Source: Branchiostoma floridae
Taxonomy: Eukaryota; Chordata; Leptocardii; Amphioxiformes; Branchiostomatidae
DNA: 62,000 nucleotides
Assembly (NCBI RefSeq): GCF_000003815.2
Contig: NC_049991.1
Location: 12,062,955-12,124,954 of the forward strand
Direction of reading: 5' to 3'
This document shows, piece after piece, positions 58,945-62,000 of this stretch. Each line of letters starts with the position of its first letter. Position 1 is the first letter of the stretch. The notes under the pieces are model-generated. The model did no database searches and was not told the DNA's origin. It was given only the letters and a program-made list of their open reading frames with translations. The translations under genes were made by a program, and so were the position numbers.

Positions 58945-59207
58945 TGACGTCACAACAATTAGGTTCGATCATAAAACGATTGGAACGCTTGACAAAGGTT
59001 GTTCGAATGTCGTCGAATTCTGACGATTTATGACGTCATCATCCGACATTTTTTATCCCAGTGCAGCGTGGTCGCACGCACCGACATGCGCACTTCTCGA
59101 GACTGAGGTGAGGAAAATCTTGCGCGTGAACGTCTGCAACGTACCCGTCCTTCGCACAAACACCAGCTGCAGACGAACAACGATGAGAGCCTGGTAAACG
59201 TACACTC
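58945..59207 (+). promoter_or_regulatory. Two-CRE promoter-like region with candidate noncoding first exon
   Basis: Two perfect palindromic CREs TGACGTCA lie at 58945-58952 and 59031-59038, followed by a TTTTTTAT stretch (about 59049), a CpG-rich block (59065-59165) and a strong donor ACTC|GTAAGTAT at 59208. This looks like a CREB/ATF-responsive promoter reading rightward with a first exon of roughly 120 bp. The only ATG before the donor (59183) meets TAA four codons on, so the exon would be noncoding. CREs are symmetric, so a leftward or bidirectional promoter is also possible. Confidence 0.4.
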
Positions 59208-59764
59208 GTAAGTATAGCAGCTAATTTGATTTTCGTTTCTCGATTACGTTTAAACTAAATGATCCATATACTCAGGCATTTCTCTACTTATGCTGACATT
59301 GACATTGAGCCTGCCTTTGCCTCGATCTATGTTGTGGGGTGAGTGGAGTCGGGTTACAGGCGCAATTGGTCTTTTGTGAAACTTTACTTAAATGTTTGGC
59401 GTGCATTTCCTAAAGATTTGGTACATTGAATTTTAGACGTACTGTAAGTGGGATTCGCACCTAAAATCAATCTGCGACTTGTTACGCCTTTAATCACCTA
59501 GTTTATTGACCATATAGTAATTTCGCAGTAAATCTGAACCGATATAAACTAAAAGCTGGGCCCTCAAAATGTGCGATCTTTGCTCTGCACTTTGTCGGAT
59601 GAGGAATGTTGCGTGAGGACAAATCATTTTGAACATCTTCCAGTTTTCGTACATCCTTACTTACAGTAAGGAGCGTTCGTAACCCTGCCAAGGGATGATC
59701 ACGGGTACGGTTTAACAACCACAAAGTCAATGCAAACACATATGTAGATATAAGACATTGAATT
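59208..59764. other. Noncoding stretch
   Basis: No gene recognised. It lies between the CRE-containing region and the probable 3' end of the minus-strand BH3 gene. Confidence 0.45.
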
Positions 59765-60966
59765 TTGAACATCAAAACTTTTATTTTAACAGAAAACATG
59801 AACTGTGACAGGACTTGAGATAGTGAGAAGTAAATGTAACAACATAGTACAACATGGAGTTTGACTAATATTATACTCAGCAACAAATGGTAGCATTTTA
59901 CGTGAAAAGGTTGACCCAGTCATTTACGTACGGAAATATTCAACTACTGTGTCTACTCGAATTATACAAATTTTTGTTTACTCATTTCCAACAGGGGTCT
60001 ATTTGCATTTTCATTACAGACAAATTCCACACTAGTGAAGATAGCTTTCACGCAAAAATTCTTTCTCGCTGTGTGTTTTTGTGTTCTAGGCAGTGTGTAT
60101 GATTACATAGCACACGACAATACATTCATAACACAATGTCAATCAATTCACTTCGAACATTGATTGTCACAATCTTGTATTTTGTTTTACGTGCACGCGT
60201 ACCAAGCAGTACCGAATTTCAATGACTCCATACGATAGTCTTTACAGTTCAACCTGACATTGCGATTATCTTACAGGCACATACGGTATCATTTGACATA
60301 AATAACACATCAAAACATCGTTACTTTAGGAATACAACACGTATAGGAGGCACATTGGTTAAGTGGAATGAGTCATCACTTATAAAAGTAGTCCATTACG
60401 TTATTACATTGTGTAATCCATTGTGTGAGACACAGTACATAGAACTTGATAGTTTTCTAGTACTTCCTTTCTCAATTCATATATTCTTGGACGGCATCAC
60501 AATTGAAAATGCAACAAACAAAATTTTCCATAGAATACATAGCCGGGTTTATGTGTAGTGTTATGTGTAGTGCCCATTGTAACTGGCCGCTGAGCCATAT
60601 ACAATGTACTAGTCTTTGTTACAGTGGAAAACAGACCTTTTTATATACAGTAACTGCACGTACAGTTTTCACCCATCTACAATATTCCAAGACACATTTT
60701 CAGGTGTCCGTTTAGAGACCGTGCCACATTTGAACTTTACCTTGCCAACGTTGATAGGTGGTACATCAACATAGCAATAGTATCAGTTCTGAAAATGTGC
60801 GTATTTGCATAGCGGCTAGTGATAGCGACACGTGTCCTATGAGGAACCGTTCTTGTTTTGGCTCCACGTCTGTACCTCGCCGCTCTGGGTAACAGGCTCG
60901 GATGTAAAGGTCTGTTGGGTCTAGGATCTAGGATCTAGAAGCTCTGGTATCCCACTGATCTCAACT
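59765..60966 (-). other. Probable 3'UTR of the BH3-motif gene
   Basis: On the minus strand an AATAAA (59785-59780) lies about 1.2 kb past the stop codon at 60967. No other convincing coding sequence lies between. The extent is inferred. Confidence 0.4.
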
Positions 60967-61371
60967 TCACCGCCTAGCTGAATGTGGCCTGTTGGTTGTT
61001 TGTGTGCAGCGATCTGGAGGAGGGTCTCGTACTCCCTCCAGGTTGAGTCCGATCAGGTCCCTGCGTAGGTAGTCTATCTCCAACTGGTCTCCGACGTGCT
61101 TTAGTGTCTCCGCGCACCTTTTCACCTCATCTTTGTACTTGGGATTGTCGCTCAACCGGTTCTCTAAAACGTCGGAATCGATCTTGTAAATGTCTTCTTG
61201 GCTAACCAGCTTAGGCAGCTTCGAGTTCGGTTCGTGAGGCATTGTTGTTGTTTTGTTATCGCCCGATGACGAGTCGCCGTTAAAGGTAGTTGGGACGTGG
61301 CTTCCGGTCTCCTTCGCACAACGTTTCGTCTCCCACTCGCGCGTTTTGCCCATTGAGAAGTCTGCTACCGT
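60967..61371 (-). CDS. BH3-motif protein, NOXA/PMAIP1-like (last exon, 5' part may lie outside)
   Basis: A minus-strand exon follows a clean acceptor (TTTCTTTTTTCAG, exon from 61371). The first in-frame ATG at 61353 gives a 128-residue protein; the exon also reads TVADFS before this Met, so coding could begin in an upstream exon. Residues about 79-95, RCAETLKHVGDQLEIDY, form a textbook BH3 helix: hydrophobics at the right spacing (A-x-x-L-x-x-V-G-D-x-L) with the invariant L and GD. The Cys-Ala lead-in recalls NOXA (C-A-x-x-L-x-x-x-G-D-x-L). BH1, BH2 and a transmembrane tail are absent in this exon, which suggests a BH3-only pro-apoptotic protein that binds BCL-2/MCL-1-type proteins at mitochondria (family knowledge). 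The rest is hydrophilic and probably disordered. Could instead be an exon of another BH3 protein. Confidence 0.6.
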   Translation of the reverse strand, partial: TVADFSMGKTREWETKRCAKETGSHVPTTFNGDSSSGDNKTTTMPHEPNSKLPKLVSQEDIYKIDSDVLENRLSDNPKYKDEVKRCAETLKHVGDQLEIDYLRRDLIGLNLEGVRDPPPDRCTQTTNRPHSARR

Positions 61372-62000
61372 CTGAAAAAAGAAAGTAAAAAAAAAATCGT
61401 TCATATGACGTTTGTTTGGGCATGTGTGGGCAAGCCAGTCATGTGACTCGACACGGTGACGTAGCCGAACCACAAATAGCTAGAACAGTCAACAAAACAT
61501 TTATCGATTGCATAATAATCACATACGTGATGATAGTTTGTTGTTGTCAGATATACTGCTGTTACTTACTAGGGGGATTTATGTTGTACAGCTACAATGG
61601 TTTTCTTCACAAATGGTCGTCTGATTGTGGAAGACCATGAAAGTGAAAGGCCACAATATCGTGATTATACAGATTATGAGTAACGTTATACTCCGTGAAC
61701 TAGTTGACAAAATCATCAAAACATTAACTTCTTCAGTACAGTTCAGTTCAGATGATTTTCTTACATCAATGAATCAATATCAAGTATTTTACAGAATGGA
61801 CCATTGATGTAACATCATTTGCCGCTGGCAAATACCTGTCTTATTGGTTAAGTCCAAATAACATTAAAATGCCTCAGGCATATGAGGGGGGGGGGGGGGG
61901 GTATGCCGGTCCGATATGTTCCAACAACATGTTAATGAAAGCTGCCAATAAACGGCCAAAACGCGAACAACGCAAGGTACAGTCAATCAAAACACGGATA
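61372..62000. other. Intron or upstream sequence of the BH3 gene
   Basis: No further exon recognised. It contains a 16-base G run at 61886-61901. Confidence 0.4.
61886..61901. repeat. G homopolymer, 16 bases
   Basis: Uninterrupted G16 on the + strand. Its length is prone to sequencing error. Confidence 0.95.

Noticed and set aside
1-62000. tRNA, rRNA or snRNA genes
   Set aside because: No recognisable A/B box pairs, anticodon stems or conserved rRNA blocks were seen on either strand.

Overview
The window looks like nuclear genomic DNA of an invertebrate deuterostome, most likely an amphioxus (Branchiostoma). I infer this from the AT-rich DNA with long introns and GT-AG splice sites, the CR1/L2-like LINE fragments and short inverted-repeat elements, the draft-assembly gaps, and an invertebrate-style single MRTF gene. 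I recognise no operons, prokaryotic genes or tRNAs.

The central gene, on the + strand, is a myocardin-related transcription factor (MRTF/MKL family, SRF coactivator). Ten coding-bearing exons can be placed between 20505 and 54985, followed by a 3'UTR of about 2.25 kb ending near an AATAAA at 57239. Splice phases agree throughout, giving a 1107-residue model. It has two RPEL actin-binding motifs, the basic/KLKYHQYIPP SRF-binding region with a Q box, a SAP domain, a leucine-zipper-like coil running into a long polyglutamine tract, a PPNYQEA motif, a QQMDDLLEILIEHGG motif and an acidic/hydrophobic C-terminal activation region. The third RPEL and its basic NLS, which vertebrate MRTFs carry after RPEL2, are not in the readable sequence. 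The intron where that exon should lie (41328-50079) holds a 100-N gap and about 5 kb of mobile and satellite DNA. A second first exon preceded by a promoter-like cluster (32573-32821) joins exon 2 in phase and may give a short N-terminal isoform.

Layout: 1-20500 is noncoding with a LINE tail (2600-2925, +), a 5'-truncated LINE with most of a reverse transcriptase (6133-7915, -), an assembly gap (10752-11157) and a short inverted-repeat MITE (12023-12237). 20505-57260 is MRTF. Intron 1 (17.5 kb) contains a 290-bp dispersed duplication and a gap (34474-35269). The exon 4/5 intron contains another LINE tail, two tandem copies of an element defined by shared ends, a 60-bp minisatellite of about 22 palindromic units (46690-47965) and a second tandem array (48081-48535). 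57260-62000 contains a hairpin MITE, a (TG)n tract, a two-CRE promoter-like region (58945-59207) and, on the - strand, the last exon of a gene with a clear BH3 motif resembling NOXA/PMAIP1 (60967-61371).

The gene models are predictions from reading frames and splice signals only. No transcript or homology search could be run. MRTF (actin-responsive SRF cofactor) and the BH3 protein (mitochondrial apoptosis) have no evident functional link beyond adjacency.
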